Source: Lingula anatina
Lineage: Eukaryota; Brachiopoda; Lingulata; Lingulida; Lingulidae
Length of the DNA stretch: 50,905 nucleotides
Reading direction: 5' to 3'
Assembly (NCBI RefSeq): GCF_001039355.2
Contig: NW_019775905.1
Coordinates: 37,467-88,371, forward strand
Made by a program: the position numbers and the translations under genes
The notes under the pieces: generated by a model
The model's input: only the letters and a program-made list of their open reading frames with translations
What the model was told of the DNA's origin: nothing
Database searches by the model: none
In this document: positions 30,946 through 42,539 of the stretch, in pieces
Layout of the letters: every line of letters starts with the position of its first letter
How positions within the stretch are numbered: the stretch's first letter is position 1

Positions 30946-31155
30946 CAGTCCTGGTTACGGATCCTGCCATGCTCAAATTAGAAAACCAGCTCTATAGGAC
31001 TATCTTTTTCTAATTAAATTCATAGTATTTTTGAAATATTTTCATTTTTCTAATTCTGGCATTTTCAAAGTGTGTACTTGAACTCTCATGGGCCTGAACC
31101 TTTTGCTTGTTTCACATTTTACTAAAATCAGTTTTACCTGTTGTGCATTTTTCAG

Positions 31156-31294
31156 GGAGTGGTTACAAGGCAGCAAGAGAACTGGTATAGACCTGTCATT
31201 CAGTGATTCATGTCTGGATGTCTTACCAGAAAACCTGTGGCAGAGTACCCAAGTGCATCTACCACCGCCCTTGGTTCTGAAGACAGCAAACTGA
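31156..31294 (+). CDS. Possible terminal exon of an unidentified plus-strand gene
   Basis: A strong acceptor (TGTGCATTTTTCAG) precedes an open frame: EWLQGSKRTGIDLSFSDSCL, then DVLPENLWQSTQV and ...LKTAN, TGA at 31292-31294. IDLSFSDSCLDVLPENL resembles a leucine-rich repeat, a weak resemblance only. AATAAA at 31933-31938 could end its 3' UTR. The other two phases close after 10-16 codons. Upstream exons are not identified. Confidence 0.35.
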
Positions 31295-32993
31295 TGAATC
31301 CCCCCCACACCCAAGCAGACTTTGCCCCTGTTTTCATTTGGACTCTGTATGTTGTGATATAGTCAATGTGATCCCAGTCTACCTGACAGCAGCACCACCA
31401 TCCGTCTAGCCAGCAAACAAAGCCACGTGTTATCCTTTCCACCTTATTTAACTGCAGGCAATCTGTCAATAGAGAGTGCAGTGAAAAAATTACAAATGGT
31501 TTAGAATTAACATTTAATATGTAGCATGCATTTTCAGCTGAGAACAAAATTATTAAAGGCATTGCTTCATCTGAATCATACATGGTACCAGACAGTACCA
31601 GAAGCGATATACTTGAATTCCTGTTTATATTCCTCCAGTGAAATGCAGATTATCTATTTGTAAAAACACATCCAACTTAATTATAAGCTCTTGGTAGTTT
31701 TCATGCAGCCTGGTTTTGGTTGAAATAATTAAAATTTTTCTTCGTGTACTCTTAAATATGAATCTGTATTTAAGTGTGAAGCTGTGTACATGAAGCTGAG
31801 TGATTTTGATGGCCACAGTGTACAGCTCTTCATATCTTTTGTTATCTTATGTGAGCAGTTTGCCTCTATGACGTTTATATGAACAGTTCACATAATGATG
31901 TGATACCTATATAGACCAATATATTTTTTGATAATAAAGTTTGGTTTTATTGCATAATTTAGTCTTTTACATAGCCTTTTCTGTTTTTTTTTTACTTGCA
32001 TTTATGAATAAACTTGGAATAGTTATCATTAAAAGGAACGTATTGCTGGCTGTTTTCTTTGTCATTTCCTGGGTAAAGTAAGAAAAGGCAGTGTTCACTA
32101 TTTAACATACATTGGTACTTTACCGAAGATGTAGATGGCATCCTATCACATTGATTTTTTTACCACCATTTCGGTGCAGTCTTCTGTTCAGCATTTTTGT
32201 AATTCGAGAGTTTAGAAACACTGTGTTGAGTTTTAGTTTATTTCTCTTGAACAAACCCTAAACAGTGAAGGGAAACGGTATTTTCCTTTGTATTAAATGA
32301 AATGCAGTTTTTAGTACAGCCTGGGAGCCACCAGCTCATATGATGGTTATTCAGGAAAATATTAGATTTAGCCTCGTTTTTAAAAAAGGAGAGTGAAGGC
32401 ATAGAGAAAAATGGAGGTTGAAGGCATAGAGACAGGTTAGATGTACATGTTTATACAATGACCAGTTAATTTAAATACTAATAAATTTGACAGGATAATA
32501 CAGTTTATGCTTAAGTTACATTTTATACTCCAAAGAAATGTTCATGTATCGATTTCACTGGGTATTCACTGAAGTTGCATTCACCTTCCAAAATGACCAC
32601 ACACATGGCTTATTAGTTTGTGAAATAAAATCGTTTTATGAAATAAAAACCTATTTGTAAAACTCTTCCTTTGTTTTAATTAATAGATATTGTGTATTTT
32701 AAATGCACCAGTACATTAATTGGTGTATGATAGTTGTGAACACTGGTTTGTAGACATGTACCCCAGTGCTATATTTTGGATAATTTAATTGTTACTAGCT
32801 TCCATATTACCAAGATTGTGATTTATTATTTATAGTGTTGTGTGTGTGGAAAGATAGAAAAGTGTTATGTTACTTTTTAAAACTTTTTAGTATATTAATT
32901 TAATATTTTTCTAGGCTTGAAGAACATTAATGGGACCAGGATTAATCATTTTTCCATTCCTTGGCCTGCAATTATTATGACAGAAACACCTAT
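31295..32993. other. Possible 3' UTR followed by featureless AT-rich DNA
   Basis: AATAAA at 31933-31938 with a T-rich downstream element is a plausible poly-A signal for the preceding exon. Beyond it I see no gene or clear repeat up to the MITE at 32994. Confidence 0.4.
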
Positions 32994-33152
32994 CAGGGGC
33001 GGATTTAGGCCGTCTTCTGGAAGACAGTCAGATTTTCAAGTTTACATTAACGTGTATCTAATTTTTTTGGTTGGAAGATGGTCAAAATTGGAGGATGAAT
33101 CAACAAAAATAATTTGGAAGACTGTCAGTAAATAGCTCTGCATCTGCCCCAG
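32994..33152 (+). mobile_element. MITE with CAGGGGCGGATTTAG left end and perfect 5-bp TSD
   Basis: 159 bp flanked by CCTAT at 32989-32993 and 33153-33157. The left end is CAGGGGCGGATTTAG and the right a degenerate GCATCTGCCCCAG. Inner sequence carries GGAAGACAGTCAG and GGAAGACTGTCAG. The ends relate it to family B, but the interior is distinct. Confidence 0.8.
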
Positions 33153-33253
33153 CCTATCATTTCCAAATACTGTGTGGCAGTGAGAACCATCACAACCTCT
33201 GATCGTCATTCTTTTAAGGGATGAAAAATATTTTTGTGCTGTGCTAGCTGATG

Positions 33254-33387
33254 CCACCCTGAGCTTCAGAGATAACTTGACACTAACCTCCTAACTATAG
33301 CCTATCTTCATCGTGTCAAGTTTAAAAAGATGAAAATAGGCTATAGTGAAGAGGTTAGTGTCAAGTTATCTCTGAAGCTCAGGGTGG
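33254..33387 (+). mobile_element. 134-bp foldback element (long hairpin)
   Basis: Arms of about 50 bp are inverted copies, nearly perfect: CCACCCTGAGCTTCAGAGAT at the left and its complement at the right end, around a loop of about 30 nt. CTGATG directly precedes it (33248-33253) and directly follows it (33388-33393), a possible 6-bp target duplication. A transcript would form a long dsRNA stem. Confidence 0.85.
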
Positions 33388-34489
33388 CTGATGCTAATAA
33401 TTATAATATTTATTGATCATATTACCAAGTAACCATATAACCAAGTTTGTCATATTTGACCGTTAAGTTTGAACCGTGCACCACAAGTAGGGTATATTAA
33501 GTTTTTTCTGGATTAAAATGTGCAAAAAAATAGGGTATGTTAAGTTTTTTTCTGGATTAAAAAGTGCATTCCTGGATTAAAATGCGCAAGCTTTTGCATA
33601 CATGACGTGGCTTGTAGACAAAAATTATGTATACTTATAAAAACAAAAGTTAATTCATATGCAAATATGTACTGGTACAGGAATAACTGGGTGTCAGTGA
33701 GAAAAAACTGCTGATTTAAGGTAAATTTATAAAATTATATTTTTTGTTAATATTGGTCCTGTTTCTGAAAGTGAGAAGTGTGTTGCTAACTGTATATGTA
33801 CTTATCAAGAAGTGTAAAATATGATATAAATTACCATATCGATGTGTTGCGAAAATAAAAAATAACACTTTTTGCTACAAGTATGCATGTATATTTGCAT
33901 AGCTTTAATCCCTGTTGAGTGTCACAATATTATTTTCTGTTGACAGTATGTTTCATGTTACAAAAGTTGCTCATATGAAAAAATGAAATATAGTCAACTG
34001 ATATAAAATACTCATGTTTTGTTTTTTATTTGCCTTTTCATAAAAAGAAACTGTCATCAGTTGGCCTCATGTAATAGATAAATGCTTATTTATAAAAAAA
34101 AAATGAGATATTTATATTTTCATTTTTCCCATTCTTCTTGTGCAAGCTTTATTTTTCTATATAGACAATATTGTGTGAAGAAAAATCCAAAACGAGGTAA
34201 GATTAGAACTAGAATGTACTAAGTAAAAAAAAGAGGCTGGTACACAGATATTGCAAGCACAAATATTTCTGCGTTGTGAATTGATTTGTGCAATCCCTGG
34301 ATGAAGGTAAAGTTCCTTTCATGCTTACATTGACAGAAAGCTGACTAAATTTGTTCCGACCTGTTCTCTAAGAATGCAAGCATTGTAGTTAAAGTTGGAC
34401 TTCCGTTATAGCTTTAGTAAATTTTCGATTTCAAAGTTTTACAGGTAAAATCAAGAATCGGTCGTTCAAAGGACGCACAGCGGACGCAG
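33388..34489. other. AT-rich non-coding stretch
   Basis: A short direct repeat (TAGGGTAT.TTAAGTTTTTTCTGGATTAAAA) occurs at about 33487-33520 and 33531-33565. I see nothing else. Confidence 0.5.
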
Positions 34490-34600
34490 ACGCCTTTACA
34501 CTGAGACACGATTTAATATTGCTTTGGCGACCGTTGAGCGTCCTGACCACATTTTTGATCGCAGAAAGGACTAGACGCCGTCCAGTGTAAAGGGGCCTTT
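34490..34600 (+). mobile_element. Harbinger-like MITE copy related to 16994-17202
   Basis: The left end CGCCTTTACACTGAGACACG and the right end GACGCCGTCCAGTGTAAAGGGGCC are inverted relatives of the other copy. ATCGCAGAAAGGAC is shared just inside the right end. No clear target duplication. Confidence 0.65.
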
Positions 34601-36760
34601 AGGCTGCAGTGTTTTGTCTGTGCTGCGGTCTCGGCCTCTTTGTGACGGCTAGCACAAAATTCATGCGTTGTACTGGTTGTTCTTACGCACGGCAGAAAAG
34701 GTTAAAAAAGTGTTAACTTTCGACCCGTTTGCCCTCCCACAAAAAGAAGAACCAGCCCGCCCCTTCCTCTGTTGACGTGAAAAAAGTAGGCAGGGGTCTT
34801 TTTAAAACTTCATTCTTTTTTTCTTTAGGCATACAAAGGAATCGTCCAGAATATTATCATTCTTTTATATCCCGCGCTCCGACTGCCTTGGGCAGCCGTA
34901 GGTGTGTGAGGAGGGGGCCTTCCCCCCCAATATATTTTGAAATAAGCCATTGATGTTGTGCTTTTGTCATGTAAACCAAATATTGGTCTTCAAAATGGAA
35001 GATACATGTAGACTGCCTTGTGTGAACAAAATTAACAAAATCTAGGCGGGACTAGTCTCTATAGTAGACAGCGTATGGAGTATTGCTCTCTACAAAAATT
35101 GCCCCGTTCTTATGGTTCTAACTCTCTCTCCATTTATTTTAATCTACTTTAATCTCTATATACGTAAGAATGACTCAGAATTTACTCGATGGGGAATCAG
35201 ATATTGATACAGGGTTGATATAAAGAGTCGTTCCATTTTCTATTGAACTGGGTCTTTAAATGGTAGACAGGAACGCGTCTTCATGGAACTATACGGCACT
35301 TTGGTACTGAGTTTACTTGTGAATGACCCTTGAATCGGGGCTTAAGTAAGTAAGAGGCCAAGATATGAAGTTGCCGCATACATTTTTTGAGTGCACTTCT
35401 TTTGTTTACGTACTAAAAGAGATGAATATGAAAACTCGCCTACCGCCCCCGGTTCCTTTCTTTGAACCCCTTTGACATATCTGCTGACAAACCGACTTTT
35501 TCTCGACCTGGGCTCAAAACTACGGAAGATGTTTACCTAATCTGGGTTATAGAAACAATTTAAAGATGTTTATCTATGATAGATTAGTTGAAAAAAATAA
35601 CGAGAGAAAAAAGCTTCATTTTCCGTGTCATTTGCGGTATGAAACATTATATGCTGCACGTAGAATATTAACTGCAAAAAGCATGCCAGGAAATATATTA
35701 TATTATAATATGCGCCTTCGGACAAAAAATCCATAGAATGTGCTAGATGAGGCAAAGCAAAGATGCTGTTGTTAATGCTGAACTAATTTTTTTACTTAAA
35801 AATAGAATAAAATAAATTAGAAAAAAGTATGTTTTCAAGTAAATATTCGCTCAAATATTAATTCTTATACGGCGTAGCATCCATTTTATATATAATGAAA
35901 AGACAATTTTTACCAATCTGATGAAATATAGTATAAAATATTGAACGAACTACTTCAATAAATTAAACCAAGAATTTCAAGTCTTTGATTAAACCAGCCC
36001 GACTTATCTCACTATTAGTTTATTAATTTTCACACGTTATTAAAATCTGGAGTTTTTTTTTATACTTATGAAGTACTAACAATATGTAGCAGGTTAAAGC
36101 TCGAAAAGTTATTAACGCATTGCATAAAATTGTTTTTAATTTTAATTTGGCAGTTTTAATTGTGTAGTTTATTTTAAAACAACAGTTTTCACGCACGCTC
36201 CTGTCAATAATACAGCGACGGGCTACTTATTGCCCCGGCCCTTGATAAGAACGAACAAAACCAGTACTTTTTAATTTTACCTGGCCACTAACATCATTAT
36301 CTCGGGATTTTTTCTCTCCGAAGCTCATGAAAAAATGACAAGGTTTCACTTTTTATACCATTTGTTTTTTAAAAAATGATCCAAAAATATTCATTGGGTG
36401 TAAAAGAACATGAGCACGATTAAAGTAATATGTTCAGTTCGTATACGAAGTTCCGATATCGTAAGAGCATCAAAGAAAGGATTATGGAGCAACAAACATC
36501 GACAACAACGTTAATTCATGTATAGTCATTTTACATCATATCCAGAAAAAGAATGACAACTGATTTTATTACAATTAAAAACGCCTGTGAAAAAAACCAG
36601 GGAATCTTTCACGTTGTTAAATTTCAGTCACTCAGTTGAAATAAAGAACCCGACGTTTTTTAACGCGCTGCAAAAAAAGAAAATAAACTACCCCCTACCT
36701 CCAGAATGTTACGACATGTATTGTTATAGACAGGTATGAATCAAATTAAAACAGGCTAAT
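34601..36760. other. Non-coding stretch, no gene recognised
   Basis: AT-rich sequence; a G/C-rich patch at 34905-34930 may be a transposon end. ORFs at 34729-34953 and 35570-35755 show no family features. Confidence 0.5.
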
Positions 36761-36804
36761 TCACCTTTGATGGAAGCTGTCCAGCGCGCACGACTATGAA
36801 TGAC

Positions 36805-37165
36805 AGTTTTTTAAACAAACGTCAAACACAGTTGCTACACTTTTCTCTCCGAACATGTAAAACTCCAATATCCTTTGATTGACAAGATGCCAATCAAATT
36901 CATTAGTTTTTGTAGTTGCTGTCAAGTAATAACAGCTTGATTGGCAGTTTATATAAACAAACGTCAATTACACTCATTACACACTGGATCACTTTAGTCG
37001 TCGAACACGTTTAGTTCAAGCTTCCTACATCCTTTGATTGACAAGGTGCCAATCAAATTCAGTTAGTTTTGATAGTTGCTGTCAAGTAATAACAGCTTGA
37101 TTGGCAGGTTATATAAGCAAACGTCAATCATTGCGCACTGTGATTTCTCTCGCTGTGAAACAGTA
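36805..37165 (+). promoter_or_regulatory. Tandem 160-bp promoter-like modules (CCAAT pair plus TATA)
   Basis: Two full modules 160 bp apart (GTCAAGTAATAACAGCTTGA at 36921 and 37081), plus a degenerate part upstream. Each has GATTGACAAG(A/G)TGCCAATC, then CTTGATTGGCAG and a TATA box (TTTATATAAAC at about 36948, GTTATATAAGC at about 37108). A GTAAGTACG donor-like site follows the second TATA box by about 45 nt. No coding exon was found downstream, so the target is unknown. Confidence 0.5.
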
Positions 37166-37860
37166 AGTACGCCGAAAGAGAGCGCTAAAATCTGAAGTAA
37201 CTTGCAAAATATTTCAAGACAATATATACAACCTGTTTCCAAAATTAGTACTCTTTCTGAGCCCTTCAGCGTGTATAATACGACACTCTAGATTGCAAAC
37301 TATTTTGTAAAAACAAGAATTTATCAAAAGAAACCAATTTAAAAAGAGATTCAAGTTTAAGAAATATGACATTTGACGTTATTCTGGAGGTAGCGCATGG
37401 GTCATTTCAAAATTAGTACAACTATGTGCCCCAGTATGTGCGTGGAAGAAGGAAGAATAAATGTATTTGCATTATGTGTAGAATATTCACAGATTATTTT
37501 ACTGTCAAAGTCTACTTTCTGCAAAATAAATAAATAAAGAAAGAAAGAAATGAATTTAACGATACTAATTCATCTTCATTAAAGTTGACATTCGTGTTGT
37601 GGTTGAGGTAAGTGGTTTAATTCTTGCGGGGCTAAATGTTAGCAAGGACCTGTGATAATAAGTGGATGGGAAACAAAAATATAACTGTAAACAAAAATAT
37701 TACTGTCCTATTTAACAAACAAACTGCTACTTCGCTCTTGTAACAATTTTGTTCGTTTATTTTACTGCAGTACAGCGTGGATAAAATAAAGTTCAAAACA
37801 CCATCACAGTGCCGTTATTTTTGCGACTTCAGCTGCTGGGGTTAGGTGAAGGGGCGAGTA
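37166..37860. other. Non-coding stretch after the promoter-like modules
   Basis: AT-rich with AAAGAAAGAAAG-type simple sequence near 37530-37550. No exon recognised. Confidence 0.5.
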
Positions 37861-38111
37861 CAGGAGCGGATCCAACATTATTAAAAGGGGGATGCGAAAC
37901 CGTCCATCGCCTCCTTGATGTGGGGTTTGGGGCCTGCTCAATGGCCCCGACAAAAAATGGCGTTTTGAAGAGAAAACAGTGCCCTTTGGTACGGTTTAGA
38001 ACTATGATTTAGCTAGTCAAAATTCCAAGAAGGGAATATTGGTATGATATATTTTCAGAAACTCAAGGGGGGTCAGGACCCCCTTGACCCCCCCCCCTAA
38101 ATCCGCCACTG
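37861..38111 (+). mobile_element. MITE family B, copy 2
   Basis: 251 bp, from CAGGAGCGGATCCA to TAAATCCGCCACTG. It matches the inverted copy at 24937-25206 along its length. The right flank is a TA/GT microsatellite and no clean target duplication is visible. Confidence 0.85.

Positions 38112-38118
<7 letters not shown>

Positions 38119-38148
<30 letters not shown>
38119..38148 (+). repeat. (GT)n microsatellite
   Basis: A dinucleotide tract immediately beside the MITE end. Confidence 0.97.
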
Positions 38149-38150
<2 letters not shown>

Positions 38151-38580
38151 GCCCACCGCCTGTCAAGCTGTTATGAGTTTGATGCTGTCTCAACCATGAT
38201 TGTGACGGCCGCCATAAATATAACCCAATTGTGTTAGTGAAGACAGAGGGGGCGGGGATGTTCCTGAAGAAATGACCTGATAAGTCATGGGCAGTGATGA
38301 CATGTTTTTCTATCTTTTCTACCAATAAATCTATTACTATCCATATATTTGAAATATGGCAATTCACAATGAGGGACTGATACATGCGGTTGATACAAGT
38401 CGAAAGGTTAAAATTGTTTCACGTAGTGAAAAAGACTCAGAAAAAGCAAGTCAAATAGAGAACAAAATTATCTAATTGGTTTACTTGATATCATAATACA
38501 AGAATCATTTTTTTCTTTAAAAGCGCCCACAACTTCTAAACATACGTCAGTTGATAATAATATTGTAGCGTTTCTAAAGG

Positions 38581-38781
38581 CTATCTTCTTTGTGTGCCAT
38601 CGCGTTTGACGAAAGTTGATATTTTGCCTAAGGTTTCCATTTCTCGCCATTGACCAAAGGTGTCAAAATTGTCAAGGCCATGATTCTCCAATCCCTCTTT
38701 TCTGATGGAATGGCCCAAGAACATCAGTTGTCTATCTTTGACTATATTGAGGAGCTGTCTTTTTTGGTCAACCCATCTAAT
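38581..38781 (-). pseudogene. LINE ORF2 C-terminal remnant
   Basis: The minus strand reads IRWVDQKRQLLNIVKDRQLM, then FLGHSIRKEGLENHGLDNF, ending RRDGTQRR-like before TAG at 38583-38581. The R(Q/K)LxFxGHxxRxxGLE motif is typical of the region after reverse transcriptase in RTE-type and related LINEs. It lacks a start codon and is about 66 codons long. Confidence 0.6.
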
Positions 38782-38789
38782 GGTTTAAT

Positions 38790-39685
38790 GAATTGAATTA
38801 CCCCGAACTACAAGAAGAACGATGAAAAAGTATGGAGATGCATGTATAGGAAAAATCCATCTATAAAACAAATGGAACGGCGGCACATAGCATAACGTCT
38901 CAAAAGTCTGAATATGGCGTCAGGCCCACTGTCACTGTCACTACCCACCCAAATGAACCTGTACGGGTCCTATCTGAGAATAGTTGGTAATCGCGCAAGC
39001 GAAATTAAAAGAAAAAAAAGTTGTATTCACAGAGCATTGTTGGGTTGCAGAAAGACGAAATACGTTTACCAGCTACAATAACTTCACTATGTTCTTAATG
39101 TTATTTTTCAATCACGCTAAGTGTTTATTAAGCCAACTTAAGGACCCGTCATTACGTTGTTAGGTTGGTGCTACACGTGGGTTTTCTTAAACGAGCCGAA
39201 ATGACCACTCTCTGCAGCAGTATGACGTGCAAGCTTATTTTCATGTCTAGAATTCATGAAGCAATTTTTACGATACTGAATAATGTCCTGAAATTTATGT
39301 AAAGCAGTAGTTTGAATTTTTATGCTGGCCATCAGAGCCGTTATATAGTGTTATATTAACCTGCTAGTTTATTATTGACTGCTTGCTGCAATGTGATATG
39401 GTTGGATCACGGAACAACAAGAACAATTCCATGCGTTATTTTCAGTTACATACGGGACCAACTGACATAATTTTAATTTATTAATATTAAAATTTAACCA
39501 ATTTTGAAATTTTCAAAAACCGTAAAACCCAGTGGTACTGTTTTTGTATCATATAACCTGCTGCTTGTTCAGCGAGGTCACACAATGAAAGTGATTGGTT
39601 GTTGATTGAAAAATCAAATAAATAGTTCACTTAGTGCAGGCAGAATGTGTTATTCGCTTGCGTTATAATGCTCAACCTCGAATAA
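38790..39685. other. Non-coding stretch
   Basis: No gene or clear repeat recognised. It may include older LINE sequence next to the remnant. Confidence 0.45.

Positions 39686-39744
<59 letters not shown>
39686..39744 (+). repeat. (ATT)n microsatellite
   Basis: About 19 trinucleotide units. Confidence 0.97.
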
Positions 39745-39746
<2 letters not shown>

Positions 39747-39810
39747 CTGAAATGATGAAATGAAGAAAATATAATATAATAAGATATCAAGTAAAAATGC
39801 TGTCTAAGAA

Positions 39811-39960
39811 CAGTGGTGGATTTAAGGGGGGTTTCAGGGGGTACCGAAAGGCACCGTTCGTCATCTAAAATACCAAAAAAGTATTAACACTGGACGCAAC
39901 GCAACAGGTTACGGCATGCACCATTTCGGTTCGGTTAGATTATTGTCCCTCGCCCCCCAC
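39811..39960 (+). mobile_element. Family B-like transposon end, partial
   Basis: Begins CAGTGGTGGATTTAAGGGGG, matching the TIR of family B. The opposite end is not recognisable, so the right limit is approximate. Confidence 0.45.
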
Positions 39961-41290
39961 TAGGTTAATAAGAGAAAGATAGAAGATAAGAAACAGACAG
40001 AGAATGAAGATGTAAAATTGTAGAGGTGTAAGGTTCGATTTAATATTTACCGATCGAGAAGAAGTAAGCAACAAGAGTCGTGGATTTCTAAATAGCTTTA
40101 TCCCACTGCTTAAGTTCGGGGCGCCACCGCGTCCCTTAGAGCGTTACCATGGCAGCAGTACATAAAAACTTTTCAGAATTCTCTGTTCTCAACAGTTTCA
40201 TTAAATGCATCCCAGTAAACATTCAATAAGTATTTGTATAGATATGTATAATTGTTGCTAAGTTGTTATGACTAGTGTAGAGAGCCTGTAAAATGTAATA
40301 TATATGCATTTTAGTGCTCAATAAAGATTATATAAAAATTACAGATTTTGTAAAAAGGGGACGAACGATTATATTTCCTAGGGGCGTTAGGTGTCATCTT
40401 CAAGACAACGTTAATTGGAGAAATTCTTGAATGATTGCATGGTGGAACTTCTTTGAAAAAAAATTTTAAGATATTTGAAAAAGAGGAAGAAAGAGTATAT
40501 TTCCTGAGGGGAAATGCTTTCAAATTACAGAAACAAACTAGACCGTTACAGATGTATTCTTGAAAGAGTCTCTTCTGACAGGAAAAAGAATTAAGTCATG
40601 TAGGTGAAAGTAATAAAGAACAATTTTCAATAATCAATTTTAGCAGTGCTTACAAAGTTTAAAAAGATTTGAAACTTTATAAAACGGCTTTTTATTTTCC
40701 GTTATTCGTGTGACAAAGTCATTATATTTATGCACGGTGATTCGTGATTCGCGCATCTTCAGTGAAATATGAATAAAGTTTTATTTACTGTGATGTGTGA
40801 AATAATGATTTTATTTCCCGTGAATTGTGATCTCCTCAATGGTACCCTCTCATACGGCAGCTGGGCTGTATCCTCCCGAGGGAGGTGAGAAAATGTACAC
40901 TTAGTTTGAGTCAGTATTAGACTTTGCTCTAATGTACTTTATAAAACACATCTGTTAAGTCAATCCTAGCTGTGACAGCTCTAGTCAACTAAGCTGTACT
41001 CACTCTAGGTCCTAATGAACGCTGCCACTAATTTTAACGTTCTGTACAAATCGGGTAAACAAAAAAGCATCTTGTCTTCTCTAACACAATCGGTGCAGGT
41101 AACTTTTTTTTTTTTTTGGGGGGGGGGGGATGAAACATAGCCAAATAATTTGATATCAAACTTAATGGTTGATAAGATGTTATTATATTCGCCATTATGA
41201 TGGTAGAAAGCCTAAATCATCATCCCGGGATTAGGACCCCTTGAGCCATATCAAATAACAAAAACAAGTTTAAATCGAAACTTGCGTTCA
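39961..41290. other. Non-coding stretch
   Basis: Contains T and G homopolymers at 41107-41130. No coding evidence; the short minus-strand ORF at 40311-40523 looks spurious. Confidence 0.45.
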
Positions 41291-41653
41291 AAAAGCGGGT
41301 GCCCTGTACATTATTATGTAATACAGGTGAGCATTTCGGTGAGAAGTGTTCAGGTAGGACCAAGGTCAGTAGAAGATGGAGAAGACAGAGGTTCTTGGTA
41401 CGTTGATGCTATTTCCACATGTAGACCAGAAATTTAGCACAGAAAATGACAGGAAGCTGCCGTAGTATTGTATAGGTGATATAAGATAACGCTGTGTATT
41501 TTGTGTTGACGACGTTTGCCCAAATGATGCGTTTCGCACAGGGACATTTTAGTCCTTATGACTGTGGGAACATTGCACTTATGTCCAATACACTCTCCAT
41601 TAGAATTTCAAAATCAGCTCAAAGTTTGAATGATTTATTTTCTGTAATTTCAG

Positions 41654-41746
41654 GGAAGGAACGCACTTGCCAATGAGGAAGTGAGGGGCTTATTGCAGCT
41701 GTCCAAAGGTCTGAACAAGTCCTCAACAAGTAAGACGAATAGGCAG
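41654..41746 (+). CDS. Candidate exon of an unidentified gene (31 codons)
   Basis: Acceptor TGTAATTTCAG, donor GTAACT. Open in phase 0 as GRNALANEEVRGLLQLSKGL followed by NKSSTSKTNRQ. The related piece at 29201 shares ALANEEVRGL. It joins in phase to 42432-42479. An alternative donor (GTAAGA) lies at about 41730. The upstream exon is uncertain, since the conserved GGTACGTTG donor-like site gives a phase that does not fit. The protein is not recognised. Confidence 0.4.
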
Positions 41747-42431
41747 GTAACTCCATTCTCCTAATTGTTTTATTGGCGAGGTCATTGACCTGTTTTCAAA
41801 GTATCAAAAATATCTTGTATATGAAAGTAAACTTCAAACAGACAAATGCACGTTCAGTAACAAGATGTTGAACTATTGTGTCATTGCATTCCTGGGAACG
41901 ACGGGACCAGATTGGGGAGGTGAGGGGTAGGTGGGGGGTTGGGGGGGGGCTGGTACAGTGTCCTTCCCTTAATTTAAGAGGTATCCCTTCTACCTTCCAA
42001 ATTAACAAATTAAAACAAGAACAAATCAAAAGTGCAAAAAAATTGTAAATGGCACGAAACTAGACGAAATCCAGCTAATGTATCCTCGCCCCCTCCCCCT
42101 GAAAACCCTGGCTTGGTCAGTGAAAACGTGCCTAGATAATGACTTTTTTAAAGATCCTGTCAATTTTATACTATATTGGGCCCATCTGCCAAATGTTTTC
42201 ATTCACTGACTTTCATTTCCGTGAATATCTCCGTAATCCGGGCACCTGGTCCTTTCGTATGACATCTTACGTAAAGAAGGATGTTGTCATTAAACAGTGT
42301 GCACAGGGTAGAAAAGAATAGGAATGGCACAATAGTGTTTTGTTAACATAATCGCATGTTTTCCAAAATAGCATGCTAAAGATATATACATATTACCGTG
42401 TCGTGAATGTTATTTTCTTCGTTTATTTCAG

Positions 42432-42479
42432 TGGCTCCCAACTGCTGTTTACCGGATGATAGGATGCATAGCCGATTAA
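42432..42479 (+). CDS. Candidate terminal exon joining 41654-41746
   Basis: Acceptor TTTATTTCAG. The phase-0 reading is WLPTAVYRMIGCIAD and then TAA at 42477-42479. The acceptor position is conserved in the partner copy (30314), though the reading there differs. Coding status is unproven. Confidence 0.35.
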   Translation, partial: WLPTAVYRMIGCIAD

Positions 42480-42539
42480 AGACATCAGATTCATGTTGGA
42501 CATTGCCCGCAGCCATGCCAAGATTGTCTCGCTTGTTGA

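Larger units (their letters stand above)
41297..42530 (+). repeat. Second copy of the diverged segmental duplication
   Basis: Matches in order the blocks at 25371-25535, 27205-27260, 29095-29470, 29890-30110 and 30300-30420. This copy is compact, lacking the arrays and the 104-aa ORF found between blocks in the other copy. Confidence 0.8.
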
